A stretch of 36,770 bases of DNA from Gammaproteobacteria bacterium (GCA_020445405.1 JAGRGQ010000039.1:1-36770); one strand, 5' to 3'. Shown: positions 8,832 to 17,481, counted from the stretch's first letter. The notes: generated by a model from the letters alone, not told the origin. A program made the numbers and translations.

Positions 8832-9752
8832 CTAGTCGTCCCCCCACACCAGGTCACCGCGCCCCTTCAGGTCATATCCATTCAGCGTTTCGGCGACCAA
8901 TTGACACTGGCTGGATTTGATGCGCCCCAGGAGGTTTTGCAGCAGACGCCGGAACCAGACGGTCCGCGGCAGCGTCAGGTCGAAGGATTCCCAGCCAAAG
9001 CTGATGAAGCCGAGATTGTTCTCTGTCGCACTTGCCCGCGTGCCCGGTGCCACATCGGCCAGGTTCATGCTGACGGCGACGGCGGCCTCGCGTTCGGAGA
9101 GCGCGGTGATGGGGGTGTTCAGCGAGCCGGCATTGCAGCCGTAGTGGCTCAGAATCTCCATCAGAAATCGCAGGCTTCCGGTTCCTTTCTGGCGCAGCGC
9201 CCAGCGAAATGCAGCGTCAAAGAGCTCTGTTGTATCCCGGATCTGCTTCAATATCCGGGGCGACACGATCAGACCCTGCTCCCGCCGGAAGAGGCGGATC
9301 AGCACCCATTCGGGGTGTCGGCTGTACTGACGCAGCAGCGCCGGATGGCGGGTGCCGCTCTCACCGGTTGGGCCCCAGTGGATGGCACAGGCATCCACGC
9401 GCCTGGCCTGCAGCAGATCCAGTCCAAGGCGGGTGCCGGTGGTGCAATAGCTGATCAGCGCTCTGTCTCCAATCTCCTGGGAGTAGTCGTTGATCAGTCG
9501 CTGCAGTAACGGATCATCGCTGCCGGCGATCATGAGCCTGTCGTTGAGCAGACCGCCATGGGTGGAGTCCAGCACCCAGCGATCCACCAGTTCCCGGGGA
9601 AACATCCATTTCCCGGTCACTTTGGTGGCGGGTATGCCTCCTTCGCTGATCAGCGCATAGATCTTCTTTTCGTTCAGATGGAGATACTCCGCAACCTGGT
9701 GCACGCTCATGAAGACATCGGAAGGACCGTATGCGGGGTTAAGCGTACTCAT
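8832..9752 (-). CDS. HTH transcriptional regulator with periplasmic-binding-protein-like (molybdate-type) domain
   Basis: The protein (306 residues from ATG 9752) starts with an excisionase/MerR-like helix-turn-helix (MSVHQVAEYLHLNEKKIYALI, then a wing ending KWMFPRELVDRWV). A PBP-like ligand domain of the COG1910 molybdate-binding type follows (about 70-290). Family knowledge links such one-domain-sensor regulators with molybdate or tungstate. The gene sits divergent from a molybdenum-dependent formate dehydrogenase locus, so local control of that operon is a reasonable inference. I prefer ATG 9752: a longer frame begins at TTG 9818, but a TATAAT box on this strand at 9806-9801 would place transcription start inside that extension. 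Ligand and target remain unproven. Confidence 0.82.
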   Translation of the reverse strand: MSTLNPAYGPSDVFMSVHQVAEYLHLNEKKIYALISEGGIPATKVTGKWMFPRELVDRWVLDSTHGGLLNDRLMIAGSDDPLLQRLINDYSQEIGDRALISYCTTGTRLGLDLLQARRVDACAIHWGPTGESGTRHPALLRQYSRHPEWVLIRLFRREQGLIVSPRILKQIRDTTELFDAAFRWALRQKGTGSLRFLMEILSHYGCNAGSLNTPITALSEREAAVAVSMNLADVAPGTRASATENNLGFISFGWESFDLTLPRTVWFRRLLQNLLGRIKSSQCQLVAETLNGYDLKGRGDLVWGDD

Positions 9753-9800
9753 GCGCCGTCGTTGACTCCAGCTGATCTGTCTGTCGAAAAAATCGCGGGA

Positions 9801-9806
9801 ATTATA
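9801..9806 (-). promoter_or_regulatory. Candidate -10 box (TATAAT) for the regulator gene
   Basis: A perfect TATAAT on the minus strand lies about 49 bases upstream of the chosen ATG at 9752. No good -35 hexamer is visible at 16-18 bases, so an activator may be needed or the match is accidental. Confidence 0.4.
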
Positions 9807-9920
9807 GTGCGCGTGCAAGCAAGAAAGATTCCAGCTGCCCGCTTTTTGGCAATTTAGTCACGTCATCACAGCGCCATGTGCCGGTTCGGTGTCTCTATCG
9901 GGTAAAAGGTTTTTCATCAG

Positions 9921-9959
9921 TAACCGAAAAACGGCGCAACTGGCAAAGACAGTTGGTTA
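9921..9959. promoter_or_regulatory. Inverted repeat in the divergent regulator / formate dehydrogenase region
   Basis: CAACTG (9937-9942) and CAGTTG (9950-9955) form a perfect six-base inverted repeat with a seven-base centre. An outer TAACC (9921-9925) matches GGTTA (9955-9959) with an unequal gap. It lies in the 324-base space (9753-10076) between the regulator and the formate dehydrogenase operon, so it could be an operator. I see no other clear element in this space. Confidence 0.35.
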
Positions 9960-10076
9960 TTTCTGGCCCGCCCGGACAATGGAGTTGGGTCATTTAGGGA
10001 CAGTTTCGGTGCTGCTTTCTCGTTTTCCAGCCCCGGTTTCACCCGTGCTGCGGGGTCTGCAGCTTCACAGAGCGCC

Positions 10077-10637
10077 GTGGTATGTAATTTGCAACGGTGG
10101 TATTTCATCGTGCGCTCGCGAAAGCAAATTTATCCGGATCCCCTCGTTACTGATCTGCCGAATCGTTTCCCGGTGGCGGTCATGATGGAGCGCAGTCCGT
10201 TGGCCGGTAACCCTTGGGTCGATCACCAGTGGGCTGCGGTGGCGGTAACCGTCGATTCCAAACTGTCTGCACCTGCCGGTCAACGCCAGGTGGTGCATCC
10301 CGAGTCGGGGATATTGCGGGAAATTCACCGTGGCTTCGACGTGGTTCTGCAGGTCGATGAATGCGAGAGTTATTACCACAATCTGCTCTCTCCGGAACCC
10401 CGCTGCTACGTCATCGCCAGCCGCGATGAATCCGCGGTGCCTCTGCCCAGATTGGTCACACTCAGTTTCGACGAAGCGCATGCCTACCTGGAGGGTGAAG
10501 AGGAGCTGTTCGCGGTCCCGGTTGCCCCCGAACTCTACCGCTGGATCGAAGCGTTTGTGCTGGCCAACTATATTCCGGAAAAACGCCGCAAACGCAATCG
10601 CACGCACTGGACCGGGGAGGACGACAGAGAGGCATGA
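10077..10637 (+). CDS. DUF3305 domain protein of the formate dehydrogenase locus
   Basis: This 186-residue protein matches the DUF3305 family, recognised by the opening FPVAVMMERSPLAGNPWVDHQW and the later block LLSPEPRCYVIASRDE, with a basic C-terminus. DUF3305 and DUF3306 genes are repeatedly found beside formate dehydrogenases, but their roles are not established; assembly or electron transfer has been supposed. It is cytosolic: no signal peptide or membrane helix. The start is uncertain: ATG 10077, or GTG 10110 with GGTGG about eight bases upstream, both well before the conserved region. It is the first gene of the operon and its stop overlaps the next start (ATGA at 10634). Confidence 0.8.
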   Translation: MVCNLQRWYFIVRSRKQIYPDPLVTDLPNRFPVAVMMERSPLAGNPWVDHQWAAVAVTVDSKLSAPAGQRQVVHPESGILREIHRGFDVVLQVDECESYYHNLLSPEPRCYVIASRDESAVPLPRLVTLSFDEAHAYLEGEEELFAVPVAPELYRWIEAFVLANYIPEKRRKRNRTHWTGEDDREA

Positions 10638-12664
10638 AACGGGAAAGCGTGGAGATCTCCGGGACGCAGTCGGAGGCGGGCGAGAACCCGGTCGAACGCT
10701 GGTCAAGGTTAAAACGGCAGTCAAGCGGGGAAGCGTCAGATGCAGCGCCGCAACCGCTGCAAGCGGGCGAACAACCTGCACCCGTCGAACAGCTCACCGA
10801 CGCAGACATGCCGGATATAGAGAGTCTGACTCCGGACTCCGACTACACCGGTTTCCTTTCACCTCAGGTGAGTGAGTCGCTGCGCAGGCTGGCCCTGCGC
10901 AGGCTGTTTCAGGGGGCGCAATTCAATGTGCGCGACGGTCTCGACGACTACGATCAGGATTTCACCGGATTTGCCAAGCTGGGAGGCGTTGTCACTGCTG
11001 ATATGCGGCATCTGCTGGCGCAGGAGCAGCACCGGCCTGGTGAACGGGAAACTGAACGGGGGCAGAAACCTATGAACCATAGCCAAAGGGATCCGCGAGC
11101 CGAGGCACTGGCAGCGATGGAGCGGGTGTCACTCACACCGACAGGCATGGTGGCATACAGTTCGGGCGGAAATCTGGTGATCGTCGGCGGGAAAGAGGCT
11201 GTAGCAGCCGCCAAGCGGCTGCCGGCAGCGTTGACGGCTCGAGTACTGCTTGTATCGGGTGACACCGCCGGTGAGGACGTTGGGATGCGCGTGGACCGGG
11301 ACACTCTGCGGCTGGAAGGTTATCTGGGGGCGTTCCGATTGGTGTTTCGGGACGCAGGCCGGCCCGTGGAGCTGGAAGCCGATATGGTGCTGGATCTCGG
11401 CCCGCAACCACTGATTTCGGCTGCGCTTCCGCCGCCGGGATACATTTATTGCCCGCCCGACGAAACCGCGGTCAACACCTCCTTGACGCTGTTGGAAGAG
11501 CTGACCGGGACATTCGACAAGCCGGAGTATTTCCATTACGACCCGGATTGTTGCGCCCATGCGCGCAACGGCGTGACCGCCTGCACGCGCTGCATCGACG
11601 CTTGCCCGGCGCAGGCGATTCACTCACTGCTGGAGCGCGTGGAGGTGGATCCCTACCTGTGCCAGGGCGGGGGGGTCTGTGCCACCGTCTGTCCCAGCGG
11701 TGCCATCGGATATGCATATCCGCGGGGCGGAGATCTGGGCCGCCGTATGCGCAGGCTGCTGCTGGCATTTCGTGAAGCCGGCGGTCAGTTGCCGGTGTTG
11801 CTGATACATGCCGGTGAGCCCGTGTCCGAAGCGCGCCTGCGGGCCCAGCCATCGCTGCTTCCATTCCCGGTGGAGGAGGTCGCCAGTGTTGGCGCCGAAA
11901 GTTGGCTCTCTGCACTCGCCTGGGGTGCGCACCGGGTGGTGCTCGAGTTGGACTCGATGCCGGCGCCGCAAGTGCGGCTGGCACTGGACGGACAACTGCA
12001 GATGGTATCGGAGCTGCTGCGCGGCATGGACTATCCTGACAGTGCAGTGCTGATATCCGAGGCTGGAGGCTGGAGTCCCGGGGTTGGATCCGGTATGCCG
12101 GATATCGAACCCGCCGCCCATGCGGCAATGGATGACAAACGCACCGCACTCTTCCTGGCCCTGGATCATCTGCATGATCAGGCTGCGAGATGCAAACCGC
12201 TGGTCCCGCTCTCGGCCGGAGCTCCCTTCGGCGCCGCGAGCGTGGAAGCCAGGGCCTGCACACTGTGCATGGCCTGCACCGGCGTGTGCCCGACGCACGC
12301 GCTGCAGAGCGGCCGGGCGTTGCCTCAGCTTCGCTTCATCGAGGCCAATTGCATACAGTGCGGGCTTTGTACCAGAACCTGTCCCGAAAACGCCATCTCG
12401 ATCACGCCCCGGATTTTGCTCAGCCGGGATGAACGCAACAGACCGCGTGTGTTGCATGAAGAGCCGCCCTTCTGCTGTGTCTCCTGCGGCAGACCCTTCG
12501 CCACCCGATCCGTGGTCGACAAGATGCTGACCAGGCTGGCGGGGCATTGGATGTTTCAGAATGAGCGTGCGCGGCAACGCTTGAAAATGTGTGACGAGTG
12601 CCGGGTGGCGGACATCGTGCAGGATCCGGAGTCGATGCCGGAGAACGATATTCTGCATCAATAG
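10634..12664 (+). CDS. DUF3306 domain fused to a multi-[4Fe-4S] ferredoxin
   Basis: A single 676-codon frame contains two usually distinguishable proteins. Residues 1-140 are DUF3306 (ERWSRLKR, then DIESLTPDSDYTGFL, then DGLDDYDQDF). From about 147 onwards comes a polyferredoxin: CTRCIDACP (about 317-325), a variant CQGGGVCATVCP (343-354), CTLCMACTGVCP and CIQCGLCTRTCP, ending in CCVSC and CDEC pairs that could bind zinc or iron. M147 (ATG 11072) has GGGGGC seven bases upstream, so an internal start might also produce the ferredoxin alone. It is cytosolic and probably moves electrons to or from the formate dehydrogenase system; partner unknown. ATGA overlap with the DUF3305 gene shows tight coupling. 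Confidence 0.87.
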   Translation: MKRESVEISGTQSEAGENPVERWSRLKRQSSGEASDAAPQPLQAGEQPAPVEQLTDADMPDIESLTPDSDYTGFLSPQVSESLRRLALRRLFQGAQFNVRDGLDDYDQDFTGFAKLGGVVTADMRHLLAQEQHRPGERETERGQKPMNHSQRDPRAEALAAMERVSLTPTGMVAYSSGGNLVIVGGKEAVAAAKRLPAALTARVLLVSGDTAGEDVGMRVDRDTLRLEGYLGAFRLVFRDAGRPVELEADMVLDLGPQPLISAALPPPGYIYCPPDETAVNTSLTLLEELTGTFDKPEYFHYDPDCCAHARNGVTACTRCIDACPAQAIHSLLERVEVDPYLCQGGGVCATVCPSGAIGYAYPRGGDLGRRMRRLLLAFREAGGQLPVLLIHAGEPVSEARLRAQPSLLPFPVEEVASVGAESWLSALAWGAHRVVLELDSMPAPQVRLALDGQLQMVSELLRGMDYPDSAVLISEAGGWSPGVGSGMPDIEPAAHAAMDDKRTALFLALDHLHDQAARCKPLVPLSAGAPFGAASVEARACTLCMACTGVCPTHALQSGRALPQLRFIEANCIQCGLCTRTCPENAISITPRILLSRDERNRPRVLHEEPPFCCVSCGRPFATRSVVDKMLTRLAGHWMFQNERARQRLKMCDECRVADIVQDPESMPENDILHQ

Positions 12665-12675
12665 CGGCTACAGCC

Positions 12676-12765
12676 ATGGAAAGCAATATGAACGATGATT
12701 TTTCGGTAGTCCTGGTAACTATTTTCCTGATCGGTATGGTCCGGCGATTGCCAACAGTAAATTGA
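12676..12765 (+). CDS. Possible 29-residue membrane micropeptide
   Basis: Between the polyferredoxin and the chaperone gene, ATG 12676 opens a 29-codon frame ending in TGA at 12763-12765. The peptide has an acidic start, one hydrophobic stretch (VVLVTIFLIGMV) and a short basic tail, as expected for a small single-span membrane protein. There is no strong ribosome site (only weak purines before the ATG). It lies 11 bases after one gene and 17 before the next. I do not recognise a family, and chance is possible. Confidence 0.3.
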   Translation: MESNMNDDFSVVLVTIFLIGMVRRLPTVN

Positions 12766-12782
12766 AGCGTCAGGAAGCAACG

Positions 12783-13427
12783 ATGACAACCTCTGCAAGT
12801 ATACAGATCACCGGCAACGGGAAAGCAGTAGACCCGGTCGAAACCGGACGGCAGCTGGCTGAAGAGCAGCACTACCGTGTGGATGCCTACCGCCTGATCG
12901 CGACGATGCTGCGTACGCCTCCGGATGCGCTGTTCCTGGATCAACTCTCGCGGCTCTCGCGGGTTGAAGCGCCGGACGAACTGAGTCTCTCCGTGTCGAT
13001 GCTCGGTCTGGCGGCCCGCGCCTCCGGTGCCGATGCGGTGAATGACGAGTTCCATCGGCTGTTCATCGGTCTGGGCCGGGGCGAACTGGTTCCGTACGCC
13101 TCCTGGTACCTGACCGGCTTTCTGATGGAGAAACCGCTGGGAGAACTGCGCCGGCACCTGGCTGAAATGGGGTTTGAACGCCAGAACGGGGTTTGCGAGC
13201 CGGAGGATCATATCGCGGCACTGTGCGAGGTGATGTCGATACTGGTTCTGGAGAGTCGTCCTCACGCGGAGACCGCCGGTTTTTTCGAAGCCCATCTGGC
13301 ACCCTGGAGCAGGCGATTTTTCGACGACCTGAGCCGGGCGCAGGGGGCGGTCTTTTACCGGAATGTGGGACGATTCGGTGCCGCTTTTTTCGAGCTGGAA
13401 CGACGCTATTACGCCATGCAGCTATGA
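12783..13427 (+). CDS. TorD/DmsD-family molybdoenzyme assembly chaperone
   Basis: This 214-residue, mostly helical protein has the TorD-family signatures VPYASWYLTG (about residues 93-102) and EPEDHIAALCEVM. Such chaperones bind the Tat signal of a molybdoenzyme and hold it until the cofactor is inserted. Here the client is presumably FdhA, encoded two genes downstream with a twin-arginine signal. I chose ATG 12783, which has AGGAAG six bases upstream, rather than the in-frame TTG at 12762. No signal peptide, so cytoplasmic. Confidence 0.88.
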   Translation: MTTSASIQITGNGKAVDPVETGRQLAEEQHYRVDAYRLIATMLRTPPDALFLDQLSRLSRVEAPDELSLSVSMLGLAARASGADAVNDEFHRLFIGLGRGELVPYASWYLTGFLMEKPLGELRRHLAEMGFERQNGVCEPEDHIAALCEVMSILVLESRPHAETAGFFEAHLAPWSRRFFDDLSRAQGAVFYRNVGRFGAAFFELERRYYAMQL

Positions 13428-13453
13428 GTTATCCACGAATTGGAGGAGATGAG

Positions 13454-13663
13454 ATGAAGCAGACGCAAAAACCGGTTGACAGGGATCGGCGCAGATTTCT
13501 GGGTGGTGCAGCGGCTGCAGGAGTCGGCAGCGCGGTGGCGGCGGCGCTCCCCGCGACAAGTGTCCTGGCTGAGGGCGGGGAGGCGGTGCCGGATATGAGA
13601 AAGGCCAGGGGATATCAGCTGACACAGCATGTCCTGGACTACTACAAGAGTGCAGCCAGCTAG
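13454..13663 (+). CDS. Formate dehydrogenase region Tat-target small protein
   Basis: This 69-residue protein starts with a twin-arginine signal (DRRRFLGG followed by an Ala-rich hydrophobic stretch and an AxA-like site near VLAEG), leaving a mature part of only about 30 residues ending in YYKSAAS. It fits the known 'formate dehydrogenase region TAT target' family (often called FdhX), found directly upstream of the catalytic subunit. Its function is not established; help with Tat export or enzyme assembly is likely. A good GGAGG lies upstream of ATG 13454. FdhA starts 12 bases after its stop. Confidence 0.88.
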   Translation: MKQTQKPVDRDRRRFLGGAAAAGVGSAVAAALPATSVLAEGGEAVPDMRKARGYQLTQHVLDYYKSAAS

Positions 13664-13675
13664 AGGGATGCCGGT

Positions 13676-16567
13676 ATGAAACTGAAAAAACGCTCGAATG
13701 AATCCAAGCCGCGACAAACAGTTGCCGGCAATGCACTGACAAGACGCGAATTTCTGCGTTCGTCCGGTCTGATGGCAGGCGGAACCGCGTTGGCGTTGGG
13801 TCTGCAGCCGGCCATGATGCGCAGGGCCAGGGCGGCGTCCAGCGAAACAGGTACGGCCCGGCAGGTCAGAACCATCTGCACGCACTGTTCGGTCGGCTGC
13901 GGCATTATCGCGGAGGTCAACAATGGCGTCTGGACAGGCCAGGAGCCGGCGTTCGATCATCCGTTCAGCCGCGGTGCACATTGCGCCAAGGGTGCCTCGG
14001 TACGTGAACACGGACATGGTGAGCGCCGTCTGAAATACCCGACCAAACTGGTGGACGGAAAATGGACACGCATCTCATGGGATGAGGCGATAAACGAAGT
14101 CGGCGACCGGCTGCTGAAGATCCGCGAGAGCTCCGGACCGGATTCGGTCTACTGGCTCGGTTCGGCCAAGCACAACAATGAACAGGCATATCTGTTCCGC
14201 AAGCTGGCGGCTGTCTGGGGCACCAACAACGTCGACCATCAGGCGAGGATCTGTCACTCCACCACTGTCGCGGGTGTCGCGAACACCTGGGGTTACGGTG
14301 CGATGACCAACTCTTACAACGATATCCATAACTCAAAATCGATCCTGATCATAGGCGGCAATCCGGCCGAGGCCCACCCGGTATCGCTGCAGCATGTGTT
14401 CAAGGCCACGGAAGAGAACAATGCACCGTTGATCGTAATCGATCCGCGTTTCACCCGTACCGCGGCGCACGCCAACCATTTCCTGCGCCTGCGCCCCGGC
14501 ACCGACGTGCCGCTGATCTGGGGGATGTTGTGGCATGTGTTCAACAACGGCTGGGAAGACAAGGAGTTTATCAAGCAGCGGGTCTACGGCATGGAAGAGG
14601 TGAAGCAGGAGGTCATGAAGTGGACGCCGGACGAGGTTGAACGGGTGACCGGGGTGCCGGAAAATCAGGTTTTCGCCGCGACCAAGGCGATGGCCGACAA
14701 TCGTCCCGGCACCTTCATCTGGTGCATGGGCGGAACCCAGCACACCATCGGCAACAACAATACCCGCGCTTACTGTGCGTTCCAGCTGGCGCTCGGCAAC
14801 ATGGGCGTTGCCGGCGGCGGTACCAATATCTTCCGCGGTCACGACAACGTACAGGGCGCCACCGATTTCGGTGTCCTGTCGCATACGCTCCCCGGATATT
14901 ACGGCCTATCGGAAGGCGCCTGGAAGCACTGGGCAAAAGTCTGGGATCTGGAATATGAGTGGCTGACCGCGCGATTCGACAAGGAGAGCCGTCCCGGTGA
15001 GTTTTTCGGCGAGGAGGGCGGAACCGACAAGATCACCAACTCGATGACATTGATGGGCATTCCGGTATCCCGCTGGATCGACGGCGTGCTGGAGGAGAAG
15101 ACCAATATCGCGCAGCGCGACAATGTGCGTGCGATGATCTTCTGGGGCCATGCGCCCAACAGCCAGACGCGGGGCGTGGAGATGAAAAAAGCCATGGAGC
15201 AGCTGGACACGCTGGTCATCATCGACCCCTATCCCACCGCGTCCGCAGTAATGCACGACCGCACCGACGGCGTCTATCTGCTGCCGGCCGCCACCCAGTT
15301 CGAGACCTATGGCTCGGTAACCGCTTCCAACCGTTCGCTGCAGTGGCGCGACCGGGTGATCGAGCCGCTGTTCGAATCGCTGCCCGATCACACCATCATG
15401 TACAAGCTGGCGAAAAAGCTGGGCATCGAGGAGGCGCTGTGCAAGAACTTCAAGATTGAAAACGACGAACCGCTGATTGAGGACATCACACGCGAATTCA
15501 ACCGCGGCATGTGGACCATCGGCTATACCGGTCAGAGTCCGGAACGGTTGAAGCGGCATCAGCAGCATTGGGGCACCTTCGATTATACCACGCTGAAGGC
15601 GGAAGGCGGGCCCTGCAACGACGAATACTACGGCATGCCCTGGCCTTGCTGGGGTACCCCCGAGATGGGTCATCCCGGCACACCCAATCTGTACGACACG
15701 AGTATGCCGGTGGCCGAGGGCGGCCTCACTTTCCGCGCCCGTTTCGGCGTCGAACGCAATGGGGTCAACCTGCTGGCGGAGGGCGCCTGGTCCCGGGGAT
15801 CGGAGATCAGGGACGGCTATCCCGAGTTCACCGACGCACTGCTGAAGAAGCTGGGCTGGTGGAACGATCTGACACCCGAGGAGCAGCAGTCCGCGGAGGG
15901 CAAGAACTGGAAGACCGACCTCTCCGGCGGCATCCAGCGGGTGGCGATCAAGCACGGCTGCGCACCGTTCGGCAACGCCAAGGCAAGAACCGTGGTCTGG
16001 ACCTTCCCGGACCCTGTTCCGATCCACCGCGAACCGCTCTACACCAGCCGGCGTGATCTGGTGGAGAAGTATCCGACCTACGAAGACCGCAAAACCTTCT
16101 ATCGTCTGCCGACCCGCTACGCATCCATCCAGGCGAAGGACTATTCCAAGGACTATCCGATCATTCTCACATCCGGCCGTCTGGTGGAGTACGAGGGCGG
16201 TGGCGACGAAACCCGCTCCAATCCCTGGCTGGCGGAGCTGCAGCAGGATATGTTCGTTGAGCTGCATCCACGCGACGCCAACGATGCCGGCGTCAGGGAT
16301 GGCGACGATGTCTGGCTGGAGGGGCCGGAGGGGGGCCGGGTGAAGGTCAAGGCGATGGTCACGCGCCGCGTTGCAGCCGGCGTGGCGTTCATGCCGTTCC
16401 ATTTTGCAGGACATTTTCAGGGCAGGGATCTGCGCGGCAAGTATCCGGCCGGGGCCGATCCCTATGTGCTTGGAGAGGCCTGCAACACGGCTATGACCTA
16501 CGGCTACGATTCGGTCACCCAGATGCAGGAGACCAAGGCGTCCCTGTGCAAGATCTCAAAAGCCTGA
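13676..16567 (+). CDS. fdhA: Formate dehydrogenase catalytic (alpha) subunit, Cys-type, Tat-exported
   Basis: The 963-residue molybdopterin oxidoreductase converts formate to CO2 and two electrons. A Tat signal lies at 20-55 (TRREFLRSSG and a hydrophobic stretch), so the enzyme acts in the periplasm. One [4Fe-4S] cluster is bound by C68, C71, C75 and C103. The active-site metal ligand is C193 in ARICHSTTVAG (TGT at 14252-14254), followed by the conserved His194; E. coli FdnG has selenocysteine there. The C-terminal domain ends with the usual cofactor-binding dinucleotide fold. Cofactor should be bis-MGD with Mo or W. FdhB begins 11 bases downstream, and the chaperone and Tat protein lie upstream. 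Length fits the FDH-N family. Confidence 0.97.
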   Translation: MKLKKRSNESKPRQTVAGNALTRREFLRSSGLMAGGTALALGLQPAMMRRARAASSETGTARQVRTICTHCSVGCGIIAEVNNGVWTGQEPAFDHPFSRGAHCAKGASVREHGHGERRLKYPTKLVDGKWTRISWDEAINEVGDRLLKIRESSGPDSVYWLGSAKHNNEQAYLFRKLAAVWGTNNVDHQARICHSTTVAGVANTWGYGAMTNSYNDIHNSKSILIIGGNPAEAHPVSLQHVFKATEENNAPLIVIDPRFTRTAAHANHFLRLRPGTDVPLIWGMLWHVFNNGWEDKEFIKQRVYGMEEVKQEVMKWTPDEVERVTGVPENQVFAATKAMADNRPGTFIWCMGGTQHTIGNNNTRAYCAFQLALGNMGVAGGGTNIFRGHDNVQGATDFGVLSHTLPGYYGLSEGAWKHWAKVWDLEYEWLTARFDKESRPGEFFGEEGGTDKITNSMTLMGIPVSRWIDGVLEEKTNIAQRDNVRAMIFWGHAPNSQTRGVEMKKAMEQLDTLVIIDPYPTASAVMHDRTDGVYLLPAATQFETYGSVTASNRSLQWRDRVIEPLFESLPDHTIMYKLAKKLGIEEALCKNFKIENDEPLIEDITREFNRGMWTIGYTGQSPERLKRHQQHWGTFDYTTLKAEGGPCNDEYYGMPWPCWGTPEMGHPGTPNLYDTSMPVAEGGLTFRARFGVERNGVNLLAEGAWSRGSEIRDGYPEFTDALLKKLGWWNDLTPEEQQSAEGKNWKTDLSGGIQRVAIKHGCAPFGNAKARTVVWTFPDPVPIHREPLYTSRRDLVEKYPTYEDRKTFYRLPTRYASIQAKDYSKDYPIILTSGRLVEYEGGGDETRSNPWLAELQQDMFVELHPRDANDAGVRDGDDVWLEGPEGGRVKVKAMVTRRVAAGVAFMPFHFAGHFQGRDLRGKYPAGADPYVLGEACNTAMTYGYDSVTQMQETKASLCKISKA

Positions 16568-16578
16568 GGTAACACAAA

Positions 16579-17208
16579 ATGGCAAGAATGAAATTTTATT
16601 GCGACGCCGAACGCTGTATCGAGTGCAACGGCTGTGTCACCGCCTGCAAGAACGAGAATGAGGTGCCCTGGGGCGTCAATCGCCGCAGGGTGGTGACCAT
16701 CAAGGATGGCGTTCCCGGAGAACGCTCCCTGTCGGTGGCGTGCATGCACTGCTCGGATGCGCCCTGCGCGGCGGTTTGTCCGGTTGACTGCTTCTATACC
16801 ACGGACGACGGTGTGGTGCTGCACGACAAGGATATCTGCATCGGCTGCGGTTACTGCTTCTACGCCTGTCCCTTCGGCGCACCCCAGTTTCCGGCGGATG
16901 GCGCTTTTGCCACCCGCGGTAAGATGGACAAGTGCACCTTCTGCGCGGGGGGGCCAGAGGCGGACAACAGTGCCGAGGAGTTTCGAAAATACGGCTCCAA
17001 TCGGCTGGCGGAGGGCAAATTGCCGCTGTGCGCGGAGATGTGCTCCACCAAGGCGCTTTTGGCCGGCGACGCGGATGTGCTCTCCGAAATCTACCGTAAA
17101 CGCATCGTCAATCGCGCCGGCCGTGTGCTTCAGCGCGGTGTCCCGTACCAGAACGCTACCCTGCGCTCGCCCAGCGGGTTGAAAGGGAAGGCGAGCAGCC
17201 TTGAGTGA
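16579..17208 (+). CDS. fdhB: Formate dehydrogenase iron-sulfur (beta) subunit
   Basis: The 209-residue protein carries four [4Fe-4S] cysteine sets: CIECNGCVTACKNE near the N-terminus, CMHCSDAPCAAVCP, CIGCGYCFYACP and the split CTFC/CAEMC set. It passes electrons from FdhA to the cytochrome FdhC. Unlike E. coli FdnH it has no C-terminal membrane helix. It has no signal of its own, so it probably travels through the Tat pore bound to FdhA. GAGGT lies eight bases before ATG 16579. A 273-base gap with a palindromic element separates it from fdhC. Confidence 0.95.
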   Translation: MARMKFYCDAERCIECNGCVTACKNENEVPWGVNRRRVVTIKDGVPGERSLSVACMHCSDAPCAAVCPVDCFYTTDDGVVLHDKDICIGCGYCFYACPFGAPQFPADGAFATRGKMDKCTFCAGGPEADNSAEEFRKYGSNRLAEGKLPLCAEMCSTKALLAGDADVLSEIYRKRIVNRAGRVLQRGVPYQNATLRSPSGLKGKASSLE

Positions 17209-17261
17209 GTGTGCACGTTGACATCGGCTCTACCGTAGTTCGATGCACCCTCTTCCCTGAC

Positions 17262-17403
17262 GAGGGTGTCGCAAAAGGCATTATCCCTTCACCCTTCGAG
17301 GGAGAAGGGTAGGATGAGGGCGATTAAATTCACAGGTTTATCTCTCGATACCCTCACCCCGGCCCTCTCCCTCACGGGGAGAGGGAGATCTTGCGACACC
17401 CTC
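17262..17403. repeat. MITE/BIME-like palindromic element with 13-bp terminal inverted repeats (copy 2)
   Basis: The 142-bp element is bounded by perfect 13-base inverted repeats, GAGGGTGTCGCAA (17262-17274) and TTGCGACACCCTC (17391-17403). Inside are two opposed REP-like units: ACCCTT...AAGGGT hairpin plus GGATGAGGG, and CCCTCACCCCGGCCCTCTCC with GGGGAGAGGG. The internal part is related to 3019-3125, which lacks the outer repeats. It sits in the fdhB-fdhC gap, inside an apparent operon, where it could terminate, process or stabilise mRNA. It encodes no protein. Confidence 0.8.
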
Positions 17404-17481
17404 CTAACGGAGAGAGGATTTGAGTTTCGGCTGCAGCGTTAAAAAATACAGATCCGGAACAAGAAACAGGAGTCACCTTCC

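Noticed and set aside
9943..9960. Possible sigma-54 promoter (TGGCAAAGACAGTTGG) before the DUF3305 gene
   Set aside because: The GG-to-GC distance is off by one and the -12 element reads GG, not GC; sigma-54 spacing is strict.
10065..10781. Minus-strand frame of 238 codons over the DUF3305 gene
   Set aside because: Shadow of DUF3305 and the following gene, which have family signatures and ATGA coupling.
14252..14254. Selenocysteine at the FdhA active site
   Set aside because: The codon is TGT (Cys), not TGA, and the frame is uninterrupted.
14906..16414. Long minus-strand frame of 502 codons within fdhA
   Set aside because: It is the complement of a clearly coding, motif-rich gene in GC-rich DNA; the translation has no recognisable fold.
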